Positions 10,201 to 17,759 of a DNA stretch of 64,000 nucleotides are shown here, in pieces. Every line of letters begins with the position of its first letter. The stretch's first letter is position 1. The stretch is from Lytechinus pictus. Lineage: Eukaryota > Echinodermata > Echinoidea > Temnopleuroida > Toxopneustidae. The stretch covers positions 831,501 to 895,500 of the forward strand of contig NC_087252.1 in NCBI RefSeq assembly GCF_037042905.1, written 5' to 3'. Under the pieces are notes generated by a model, which worked only from the letters and a program-made list of their open reading frames with translations, was not told the DNA's origin and did no database searches. The translations under genes and the position numbers were made by a program.

Positions 10201-12301
10201 ATTAGACCATCCGATAATTCACCTACCCAGCGGCCTTAACTTTAATGCCGACACAGTAGTTACCCGGTTTGTTTGTGTGCTTCTCTGGTATTGTAACTCA
10301 AATGTCCATACACATACTAACTGCTGGGGCTGTTAAACTATCGCTGTAGACTTACTTGTTTAGGGGGTCAAAGGAAGGGGATACTTGTTAAAGGTCAAGT
10401 CCACCTCATAAAAAAAAGTTGTTTTGAATCAACAGAGACAAATCAGACAAGCATAATGCTGAAAATTTCATCAAAATCGGATGTAAAATGAGAAAGTTAT
10501 GACATTTTGAAATTTCGCTTATTTTTCACAAAATACTTATTTTTTATGCACAACTTAGTCACATGCATATGAAATAATCGATGATGTCCCTCACTCACTA
10601 TTTTTTTTTTTTTTTGAATTATACATCATTTCAATTTTTACAGATTTGACAATAAGGACCAACTTGACTGAACCTATAATGTTAAGCAATGGTAACTCCA
10701 TATGTTCAGTGAGAAATAAAACTTTGTTTCACAGGACAATGAGGAGAAAATAAGAATATTTCATACTTCAAATTATAAAATATTAAAGAGAAAGTGAGTG
10801 AGTGATGTCATCAGTGCCCTCATTTGCATACCGACCAGGATGTGCATAACTGTAATGTGAAATTAAGCGAAACTTAAAAATGTCATAACTTTCTTATTTT
10901 ACATCCGATTTTTATGAAATTTTCCTTTTATTCAAATCAACTTTTAGTTGGGGTGGACTTGTCCTTTAAGGGAACCGTTTTGTTTCTAATACTTGTTAAG
11001 AGTAGGATTTCACACGTCAATACGTGTTAAGGGGGCATTTTCAGAACATGGAAAATACTTGCTTAGGGTGCTTTTCGAATCTCCATGTTCATGATGGTAT
11101 CCACTCGTCAATGGAAGTGCTCCCCCCCCCCCCCCCCCCGGGGCGCAATCAGCAAGTCCACTGGAGTCAAGACCATTGACACGGGCTCCTTACTCGTCTT
11201 GAAACAGTTTTTAAAGTTATCATTTTCTTTGAATTAAAAAATTGAGGCAAGAATCTGAAAAAAACAACGATTTGTTTATGAATATTCATGACAGCGTCAA
11301 TTGCGTCAATACCGAACTGGAGCCAATACTGACTGCAAATAGTGCGACGCCCTCTACGGTTGTTGATATGACTTAAATCTATAGAAAGGTTTTACCCATA
11401 TGCTTCATCATAAACGTGCAACGGTTGTTGATTTAAAAAAGCAACGCCCCGTGGCTTGCGTCTAATGCGTGAATTCTGAATAGCCTTTGTCTTTACGATA
11501 TAATTTTTTCTTTAAAGTTACTTCATTGATCATGTGACCAAACGTCATGTTGCTTCATGTTACCGATAAGAAAAGTTTCCTTCACTCACAAGGTTTATGC
11601 TTCTAAGTAAACTTCATGCTTACCCGGTGCATCAAGCTTAATCGGCGACAAAGGCCTCTGATTGGTTCAGATAGGGTCATGTGACATTTCAGTTGGAACT
11701 GTTGCATTAAAACTGCTCTCGTTGGAGTGCAGGTATGGTGCGTTATATACCTGCACTAAGAAAGCATCCTTTCCAATGCGCGTATTTGCATTCATGCGGT
11801 GTGTGGTAGGCCTATATCTTGGATGTTCGAGAGAATGTTACCATGGTTACTTGCAATGGTATGAAGCCATGGACAAAATTCATTTAATATTTTTTTCACA
11901 CATATAAAATCGTACACTAAGAGTTTGGGACAGCTCAGTATCGTTGCATGTTGGGAAAGTTGTATGAAACAAACAAACACAAATGATTGCGTTTTAGTGT
12001 TAATACCTCTGTACATATTTTGTTATATTTCTTTCTACATTTATAGTCGAAGAACCGTGTGCAATACTTGTTCGAGATTCGAGTATGTTTCGACACGTCT
12101 CCCCAATCCGTTCTGATTGACTGTACCGGGCTGACTGGCGGTGGTAAATGCAACCCTGGCACGGTCGTATATCCCCCGTTTCAAGACTACGTCAATGCCA
12201 AGTCTCTGTCACGTGACGAACTCGATTCTGATTGGCTGTTCAACATGGTGGCTGAAATAATGGAAGACAGAGATGGTGATGATGAGACCATGCAGCTATA
12301 A
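864..12301 (+). CDS. Secreted RNase T2 family ribonuclease, eight coding exons
   Basis: RNase T2 enzymes are secreted or lysosomal acid endoribonucleases that cut single-stranded RNA through a 2',3'-cyclic phosphate. Joining eight exons (864-961, 1612-1675, 2592-2647, 3048-3126, 5403-5467, 7667-7780, 8375-8492, 12047-12301) gives 282 codons plus TAA with every phase matching and GT-AG at each intron. Residues 1-19 form a hydrophobic signal peptide. Residues 42-54 match the family's early TW..TFC block. Conserved active-site motif CAS I is WTIHGLWP at 67-74 (catalytic His70), and CAS II is KHEYVKHGTC at 122-131 (Glu124, His128). The C-terminal half has the family's cysteine pairs, including 'LYCI', 'RVCFD' and 'LIDCTG'. 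The length fits animal RNase T2. CAS II has Tyr where Trp is usual. A MITE begins 27 bases after the stop and may supply the poly(A) signal (AATAAA at 12575 and 12633). The family call is firm; exon ends rest on hand splicing. Confidence 0.93.
1013..1216. mobile_element. Foldback MITE, 'CTGTCACTCTAACAA' family
   Basis: The arms TCACTCTAACAAC (left) and GTTGTTAGAGTGA (right) are inverted around an AT-rich core of GTTTAAA-type palindromes. The right end reads CGTTTTTACAGTG. A second copy lies at 44848-45027. There is no coding capacity. It sits in RNase T2 intron 1. Confidence 0.65.
1612..1675 (+). CDS. RNase T2 exon 2
   Basis: A long (CT)n pyrimidine tract ends in ATCAG at 1611. The exon completes the Trp codon and encodes EEANFDGLTLVYTWAPTFCVK, the first conserved block of RNase T2 (TWxxTFC). 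Donor AAG|GTATGC, phase 0. Confidence 0.9.
2034..2345 (+). mobile_element. tRNA-derived SINE with ATT tail
   Basis: The head has a pol III A-box-like GGCTCAGTCGG and a perfect B box GGGTTCGAGTCC (near 2085-2096). A tRNA-unrelated body and an (ATT)n tail merging into the 2330-2400 microsatellite follow. A related copy in the opposite direction lies at 54452-54690. It is not a working tRNA gene because the acceptor stem does not close. It lies in RNase T2 intron 2. Confidence 0.7.
2330..2560. repeat. Trinucleotide repeats (ATT)n and (TAG)n
   Basis: Imperfect ATT/ATC repeats run into TAG/TAGAAG repeats about 120 bases long, then ATT again. This is low-complexity DNA ending 30 bases before exon 3. 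Confidence 0.9.
2592..2647 (+). CDS. RNase T2 exon 3 (CAS I)
   Basis: The acceptor is T-rich DNA ending CCGAAG at 2591. The exon encodes GPCTLKSTAKKIWTIHGL and breaks inside the Trp codon of HGLW at GTAAGT (2648). It carries the first catalytic histidine. The acceptor is weaker than the others, but phase 0 entry and the motif fix it. Confidence 0.87.
3048..3126 (+). CDS. RNase T2 exon 4
   Basis: The acceptor is ATTACAG at 3047. The exon completes Trp73 and continues PYSNNMAPSQG...NCGGMYNQAAIS. The Cys and the aromatic following HGLWP are usual for the family. Donor TCT|GTAAGT, phase 0. Confidence 0.88.
3194..3330. mobile_element. Short foldback element (GGTTGGACTGGCAA arms)
   Basis: Arms GGTTGGACTGGCAA and TTGCCAGTCCAACC flank a short ATAGT-rich loop, with outer matches GAATTATT and AATAATTC. 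A second copy at 20610-20702 shares the first ~60 bases almost exactly, showing dispersal. Confidence 0.65.
3505..3955 (+). mobile_element. TA-flanked MITE, TACCGTGTTTA family, copy 1
   Basis: The ends TACCGTGTTTA and TAAACACGGTA are inverted, with TA on both sides. The inside is built from many small palindromes of GAATCGGC, CTCGCGGTTC and GAACCGCGAG, plus a unique centre around CATTGTGACGTAATTG. It ends two bases (TA) before an inverted copy. Confidence 0.75.
3958..4385 (-). mobile_element. TA-flanked MITE, TACCGTGTTTA family, inverted copy 2
   Basis: Same family and same TA duplication as the element just upstream, but in the opposite orientation: its reverse complement follows copy 1 from the end through GTGACGTAATTG. 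Small indels separate the two, so they are related copies and not one palindrome. It lies in RNase T2 intron 4. Confidence 0.75.
4677..5086. mobile_element. TA-flanked TIR element filled with ATCTCGTT palindromes
   Basis: TIRs of about 45 bases start CGGAGCCCGGGAAGGGACAT and are flanked by TA (4675-4676 and 5087-5088). The interior is a run of ATCTCGTTTTAATGAGAT / ATCTCGTTAAAACGAGAT units with GACAT variants. No open frame. TA duplication suggests a Tc1/mariner-type helper. Confidence 0.75.
5403..5467 (+). CDS. RNase T2 exon 5
   Basis: The acceptor is TTTTGCAG at 5402. It encodes TIRSELEDKWPSYSSKTTDQF, the 'L...WP......FW' segment that precedes CAS II in this family. Donor TG|GTATGT, phase 2. 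The next intron holds the largest microsatellite of the window. Confidence 0.9.
5586..6560. repeat. Long (ACT)n / (TAC)n microsatellite
   Basis: Almost 1 kb of ACT/TAC triplets interrupted by AAT, ACA and TTC units. The open frames seen here on both strands are only repeat translations (poly-Thr, poly-Leu, poly-Tyr). It lies in RNase T2 intron 5. Confidence 0.95.
6925..7070 (-). mobile_element. Likely LINE/SINE 3' end fragment
   Basis: TATTATTATCATTATTTATTTGG followed by CATAAAAAACATACAAAAATTGTACAATG resembles the 3' tail of a non-LTR element read on the minus strand. Similar tails occur near 14225, 24490 and 24870. Tentative. Confidence 0.35.
7222..7500. repeat. Second (ACT)n microsatellite in the same intron
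   Basis: ACT/TAC triplets with ACC and AAT variants. The open frame across it is repeat-derived. Confidence 0.93.
7667..7780 (+). CDS. RNase T2 exon 6 (CAS II)
   Basis: The acceptor is TTCTTACAG at 7666. The exon encodes W-KHEYVKHGTC and then an amphipathic stretch ending FDRYDIKS. Glu124 and His128 are the expected catalytic pair. Donor TC|GTATGT, phase 2. Confidence 0.92.
7882..8140 (+). mobile_element. Truncated copy of the G-run (CCCGGGGG) hAT-like MITE, left end
   Basis: Starts CCCGGGGGGGGGGGCACTTC and continues GAGTGGATACCAT...CGACCATGGGG. It matches 45155-45294 plus 53746-53850 nearly base for base. Here it runs uninterrupted across the point where the BEL element later inserted in the other copy, giving an empty-site reference. 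The matching right end is missing. Confidence 0.75.
8375..8492 (+). CDS. RNase T2 exon 7
   Basis: The acceptor is ACGATTGTAG at 8374. It encodes ILANGNNPVLPSRNINYPLS and then WITTALKKGLGVEPNLYCI, matching the family's 'L...GI.PS....Y....I..A......P.L.C' region. Donor ATA|GTAAGT, phase 0. Confidence 0.9.
9578..10215. repeat. Minisatellite of ~15-bp ATTAGACCAAGTGGA units
   Basis: About 40 imperfect copies of ATTAGACCAAGTGGA with changes in the last five bases (GGTC, GGAT, TTGG). Higher-order pairs recur near 9700-9900. Copies decay to TTAGACGAATTGG at the 3' side. No open reading frame is maintained. Confidence 0.93.
10392..10965. mobile_element. TTAA-flanked MITE 'AGGTCAAGTCCACC', copy 1
   Basis: Ends AGGTCAAGTCC and GGACTTGTCCT, with TTAA at 10388-10391 and 10966-10969. 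Long subterminal inverted repeats include AAAATCGGATGTAAAATGAG and its complement. Sister copies lie at 13490-14083 and 35433-36035. It sits inside the reversed G-run element, whose sequence resumes cleanly on both sides with one TTAA removed, so the duplication is TTAA. Confidence 0.8.
12047..12301 (+). CDS. RNase T2 exon 8 (terminal)
   Basis: The acceptor is ACATTTATAG at 12046 in phase 0. The exon encodes SKNRVQYLFEIRVCFDTSP, then LIDCTGLTGGGKCNP, and a 45-residue acidic C-terminus with no ER-retention signal, ending in TAA at 12299-12301. The intron before it is 3.55 kb and full of repeats. Confidence 0.92.
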   Translation, partial: SKNRVQYLFEIRVCFDTSPQSVLIDCTGLTGGGKCNPGTVVYPPFQDYVNAKSLSRDELDSDWLFNMVAEIMEDRDGDDETMQL

Positions 12302-12328
12302 AACAATAATAGCTCCATGATGAGACTA

Positions 12329-13325
12329 CAGTGCGTATCAAAAAAAAGTTTACACTTTAAAAAAGCCTTGGGAATTCAAAAAATATACAACATGTGGGTA
12401 ATTTTTTCACATATAATCTTGGGTTTGGGTCTCATCTATCCAATGAACATGATGAAAGTAAAAGTTTTGACAGAATGTTACACTTGAGTGAGCACTGTCC
12501 ATTTTTGTAAAGCTCGCATAAATCTGTTTGCGCAGAAATGCTCGTTTTCACGCTGTGTCAAGGGGAGAGGGCGAAATAAAACTTACCCTGCGAAACATTT
12601 CTCATATTTCCCTTGCACTTTTAGTCAATTGAAATAAAACGGATACATTCAAAAGTTTTGTAACAATTTTGCCACCCACACCCAAATTGAAATTTCAACA
12701 CTTGGTAAGCACAACCTTTACGCTTTTTGTGCTAGCTGCATCTGAGGACATAACTGAATCTGATAAAAAGTTTATATCAGACATCTCCAGCATTCTTTCA
12801 CTAAGTTTTTATCATTTAAAGTCGGTTTACATTTCATTTTTCATTTAATACTTGTTTCTCCATACTTTTTCCAAGCTTGACAATGATCAACAAAATGAAA
12901 ATCAAGCCTAAGCCATTTCATGTAAATCACAGCTCAGTGTAAAGCAAATATCGTCACGATGGCCTCGGTGTGTGGGGGAGTGGGGTGGGGCGCAATGCAC
13001 TTTTCGAAGTGTTGTGGGCATGGAAACAAGTTAAAAAAGGTAAAAGATATCTTCAAATCAATTGTACTAGCTAAATCCCACGTGTTCTTCATAATTAAGG
13101 TCTACTTTTATTCGAAGAACTATTTCAAAGTTCTGCGCAAATCATTTTTCACTAACTTATCAAAAGTGATGCTCACTCAAGCGGAAATATTTTTCGACAG
13201 TTATATCGTCATTTGCTTAAATGGATCTGTACCAATGTTAAAATGTGGAAAAATCTTCAGGATATTACAAATGTATAATTTTACCGGATTTTTTCTAAGT
13301 GTAAACTTTTTTTTGATACGCACTG
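12329..13325. mobile_element. TA-flanked Tc1/mariner-like MITE just after the RNase T2 stop
   Basis: A 29-base TIR starting CAGTGCGTATCAAAAAAAAG is repeated inverted at the right end, and both ends abut TA (12327-12328, 13326-13327). The 997-base interior shows no transposase motif. The 123-codon frame at 12959-13330 is not recognisable. It carries AATAAA at 12575 and 12633 in the RNase T2 sense direction. Confidence 0.82.
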
Positions 13326-13489
13326 TATAATACCGCCTCCACCGAAAGGATTATAGGAAACGATCAACTTCTAATCAAATTTATGCCAGGGTATAGAATT
13401 CAAAGAAAATTAAATTTTCTCGTTTTTATTGTCTTTAGGTTGATGGTGTTGTATTATTCTGCTTTCAAATTTGTATATTCCTTTATCAA

Positions 13490-14083
13490 AGGTCAAGTTC
13501 ACCCCAGGAAAATGCTGACTTGAATAAATAGAGAAAAATTAAACTAGAATAGTGCTGAAAATTTCATCAAAATCGGATGTAAAATAAGAAAGTTATGACA
13601 TTTCAAAGTTTCGCTTATTTTTCACAAAACAGTGATATGCACAACTAGGTGAGTCGGTCGATTATGTCCATCACTCACTATTTCTTTTGTTTTTTATTGT
13701 TTGAATTATACAAAATTTCATTTCTTATATAGATTTGACAATAAGGACCAACTTGACTGAACCATAAAGTATTAAACAAAGCTAATTCCACATGCTCAGG
13801 GAGGAATTAATCGTTATATCACTTGACAATGGGGAGAAAATTAGAATATTTCATATTTCCTATAATAAAATACAAAAGAAATAGTGAGTGGATGACGTCA
13901 TAGTCTCCTCATTTGCATACCAGCCAGGATGTGCATAATAACTGTTTTGTGAAATTAAGCGAAACTTTAAAATGTCATAACTTTCTTATTTTACATCCGA
14001 TTTTGCTGACATTTTCAGTGTTAATCTTGTTGGATTTTTCTCTTTTTATTCAAATCAACTTTTTGTTGGGGTGGACTTGTCCT
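13490..14083. mobile_element. TTAA MITE 'AGGTCAAGTCCACC', copy 2
   Basis: Same family as 10392-10965 by ends and by the internal blocks AAAATCGGATGTAAAATAAG and TTTGCATACCAGCCAGGATG. The right TTAA is intact; the left has drifted to TCAA. Confidence 0.78.
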
Positions 14084-14224
14084 TTAAAATGGTATTTTCA
14101 CCAAATGAATGAGGAATAGCATAGTAATACATGTTGATAAAGCACCAATGACGGGATTATTTTGATTATTTTCCCTTGTTAGTTTTATTGGCGATAAAAT
14201 CATTGTCACGTGATTTCAATTCAA

Positions 14225-14400
14225 TATGATTTTATTCCATTCTATATATACAAAAGTTACATCAACAGGTAAATATATGGGTTTCAAAATACAATATTGC
14301 AATGATATAGATAAAATTACATGATTAAAATGGAAAATAGCAGTGCTGTACAAAACCCCAGAGAGCTTGTATTGACAGCCACCACAACATTAAATAAATC
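14225..14400. other. Possible non-LTR 3' remnant
   Basis: AT-rich, resembling the ATTTTATTCCATT...ATACAAAAGTTACATC style of the 3' tails near 6925 and 24500. No coding capacity. Confidence 0.25.
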
Positions 14401-14497
14401 AATATATGTCCACCTGTTTTTTTACCTCTAACAAATATTTGAAAAATTTCCCAACACATAAAAGAAATTTAATTTTACACTCAAAATTATCTGCAGA

Positions 14498-14813
14498 GGC
14501 GGATCCAGGATTTTTCGAAAGGGGACACATTTTTCCGAGGAAAAATTTGACAAGCAATAAAAAAAAGGTTTTAACCAAAAATTAATGGTATTTCGTCCAC
14601 GAAAAAAAATTGACAAGCAAAAAAAAACACTTTCAAAAGGGGGCGGGGCACACTTCTATTTTAACGGCATTTTTACATTAAAAAAACACTTTCAAAAGGG
14701 AAGGGACACTATTCTGTTTTAACGGCATTTTTATATTACAAATTTTAATTGTGCCTCTCAAAAGGGGGGGCACGGGCCGGCTGTGCCCCCCCCCCCCGCC
14801 CCCTGCATCCGCC
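14498..14813. mobile_element. TIR element with GGCGGATCCAGGA / GCATCCGCC ends
   Basis: The ends GGCGGATCCAGGATTTTTCG and CCCCCTGCATCCGCC are imperfectly inverted. Inside, AACACTTTCAAAAGGG blocks and ACGGCATTTTTA are duplicated. Low-grade copy, no TSD resolved. Part of a similar end (GGCTGGATCCGCCCC) appears at 9252-9268. Confidence 0.5.
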
Positions 14814-14819
14814 AGTGGC

Positions 14820-16070
14820 ACCGGGGCTTATAACTATAGTTTTATATAAATTATATCTACATATATAATAGTCAACCACAATAAAATTGTTATTTGCTTA
14901 TAAAAATTAGTGTTGTTTCATTAGTATTTTTAAAGAAAATTCACACTGTAATGTATTTCAATAATTCAGGAACACACCACTCTAAATGATACTGGGATTG
15001 CGGGGCTTCTTATTTAGGGGGTGTTTCCCGGGGGTGTTTCACAAAAATTAATCAATTATTTATTTCCTGACGTACAACCGATTGGTTGGTTTGTATTTGG
15101 TGTCGATGAGTCGAGCATATAAAAGCGTGTTTAAGGCAACTGCCTTCATTTTATATGTATATCATTCTGTATTTGCTTTTGTTTGAATTAGGTAAACTGA
15201 CATTATGAGCGCTTTGAGCCATTTGGAAAAGCGCCTCATGAATAATGAGTATTATCATTATTATTATTTACACTTATTGTAGGTTTATGACATTATTGAC
15301 ACATGAATTCATTTGATGCAATTATCAAATTAATAAACTGGTGCATAAGAGTGGGGAAAAAAACAAAGGAAGGCATAATAAACTGGTGCATCACTAACCT
15401 GATTGGTCTTCTATACTCACTAATGTCCCTTTTGTCTCCTTGTTTCTAGTGTTGCTGTAGCTTGTCTGTGGTCTATATTATAGTTGTTCCACTTTATATG
15501 TTTGTCATTTTGCCTCCGACGAAGATTCTGCTAGGATCGAAAGCTTAGGCCCCTTTTTGACTTTCTAATTATCAAATTACTTAGATAAAATACCTCTTGA
15601 GACATTTTTTTAATTTCATTGGTCATTTGTGAGGTGTAAAGGTTTTCTCCCGTCTCACTCTGTTTGTTAATTGAAGCTAATGCATAAAATATGTGGAATG
15701 CGTAAAAGATAAAGAATAAATATAACATGATAAGAAACAAATTGAGTATATATATGTTGATCATTGCGAGAACGAGTCGCAGAAAGATACACGATCAATC
15801 GTTAAGGTTACACTTAAATTGCGAGGAGCAAATACAATGATTAATATTCAAACATGAATTTCACCGTGATCATCATCACGTGGCATTTTAAGTATGAATA
15901 CTTCATTTGATATTAACGGTTTTGCGTATATTTTTGGTGAAATGGTTATTAAAGAAATACTTTCTTTCTTCAGCTAACACGATTCATTTTGTCTCCTTTG
16001 TATGCCTCGTTTTGATATTTGCAGAAACTTATACGATTAGTGGTTTTAATCAGTAGCGTAATATCCCCAC
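14820..16070. other. No gene seen; SINE tail fragment near 15200-15270
   Basis: Unique AT-rich DNA. At 15206-15270 GAGCGCTTTGAG...AAAGCGCCTC...(ATT)n resembles the 3' tail of the SINE at 58385-58680. The minus-strand frame at 15531-15764 is not recognised. Confidence 0.4.
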
Positions 16071-16071
16071 C

Positions 16072-16119
<48 letters not shown>

Positions 16120-16130
16120 GGACGGATGGA
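16072..16130. repeat. (TAGA)n microsatellite
   Basis: About 12 TAGA units, then TGGA variants. The minus-strand poly-Ile/Tyr/Leu/Ser frame is repeat-derived. Confidence 0.95.
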
Positions 16131-16139
16131 TGGATGAAT

Positions 16140-17140
16140 AAATGATTGAAAGAATAAATGAATACATAACAACTACATAAATAAATAAATAAATATTTAT
16201 AATATAAATAAATTATCACCCCTGCTATGGAGATGCAATTTTTTAAAGTAATAACTCATCATTGACATTAATAAAGACATACCTGTTTATACAAGCAACA
16301 TTTATTAAAACTATTATTTTATAAAGTTCGTCATGCTCATTAAACACTCTAAATTGTAGGGAATTAAAAGAAATACAGATGGACTGCAGTTAAAGGAAAA
16401 ATCGAATTCTGGATTTTGTTTGATTCCTATCAATTCTAGTTTGAAATCTCGAGGGATTTGGAATAAATCCTTTGAGATTTTAAAATGATTCTGTACGATT
16501 CAAACTAAATCCTGAATTTGATTGGTCCCCTATCTATCTGGACATATTTTAAATGCCTGCAATTTAGTGTGAAGCTTGCCAGAAACCTGTCTTACCTAGC
16601 AACAGTCTATTATGCAAACATTGTGTTATCGCGGTAAAGTAAATTTAAATTTCTTCGTTATATATGTCTAATCAAGGGGATACATAAAGATATTGGTACA
16701 AGTTCGATGGAAATCCATCAAGAATAAGGTTATGAATGTTTGGTTTGTTTTGTTACGTCATGTGCTAGCAGTTACCCCAAATTTCCTGTAATATAGATTG
16801 CATCACTTCCTTATTCTTAACGGTTCACGATGGCTGAAATATCTTGCTTCGTGTAATTGTCTGATTTTACGTTGGATTCACACGTAGAATCATATCCAAC
16901 TTTCTAAGAAAATTGCATTTTATAAGTTTCATACCACATGACATATTTGGGCAGTTGAAAGCTATTCGCACGCATGACGTCACAAAATCAAAATTTTAGA
17001 TATTCGTAACTGTATTGTCTTTGGCGGGTTTTCGTGGAAAATTAATATTTTATTTTTATAATTTTTTTAAAAACTTCACTTAAAACGTCAGGGTAACCTT
17101 CTCATCATTTCCTACTGGTAAGATAATAACTATACCAGGA
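16140..17140. other. No gene seen
   Basis: AT-rich DNA with weak inverted blocks around 16400-16520 (TCTCGAGGGATTTGG / GAATAAATCC), likely an old MITE. Nothing coding is supported. Confidence 0.35.
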
Positions 17141-17149
17141 GGAAATTAT

Positions 17150-17750
17150 AGATAGTATATGGACAAGGTAACGAAAGCATGTAAACAATGTGTGTCGAGA
17201 AAATCTTTAAAACTCCTATTTCACAAAACAAATAATGGAGCATTATTCCAGAACAAATTGCTAATCGGGATAGATTTTAATATATGATTCCTTTTAAATG
17301 TTCATTTTCAACAAAGCTTAGATATTTTCAGTATAAAATTTTTCATGGTATCCTTGGTGTCAATAGATACTTAAACTGTTGGTTTATTACAATCTGATTA
17401 GTGTTCCTTTTGTTCAGAACACACAAACTATTGCTCATTTACTTTGGGAATGCCCCGTCACTCGTCGATTTTTAGTTGATTTTGAAAAATTCATTCTTAA
17501 AAGTGCATTTAAGTTATCTTTAATGATATTGTATTTGGCATACCAGGCGGAAATCGCTCTTTTAATTTTTTATATTCTATAATGCTAAATATTATATATT
17601 TTCTACTCGATGTTCAAAAAGTTATTTATCGTTTTCTTTATTTCAAAAGAAATTAAAATACCAACGTGAGCTAGAACGCATTAGGAATATGCAACAAATT
17701 GAGTTTATTGCAGATATTGATGGATACACGCACATCGAACTTATTTAATT
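17150..17750 (+). pseudogene. Decayed LINE (reverse-transcriptase C-terminal region)
   Basis: Pieces in shifting frames read IPFKCSFSTKLRYFQYKIFH followed by GILGVNRYL (about 17289-17370), then QTIAHLLWECPVTRRF (17416-17475), then QRELERIRNMQQIEF (near 17660-17705). The order 'T.L..FQYKI.H.IL..N', 'TI.HL.WEC' and a basic tail is that of the zf-RVT end of L1/Tx1-type LINEs. Stops and frameshifts break it, and no upstream RT catalytic motif is seen. Family placement is by memory of the pattern. Confidence 0.6.
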
Positions 17751-17759
17751 TTTTGGATT

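Larger units (their letters stand above)
8678..11143 (-). mobile_element. Composite inverted G-run MITE interrupted by later repeats
   Basis: The right-end sequence GAGTGGATACCATGCGCGACC...AACACGTAAAAGG (8695-8935) is the inverse of 53960-54215. The left-end sequence in reverse runs from 10345 to the poly-C/CCGGGG end at 11143. The region between holds a minisatellite (9578-10215) and a TTAA-flanked MITE (10392-10965). I read this as one inverted, heavily interrupted copy; two separate fragments are also possible. Confidence 0.5.

Noticed and set aside
12959-13330. A 123-aa protein gene
   Set aside because: Lies within a TIR element and runs through its right end; no transposase or other motif.
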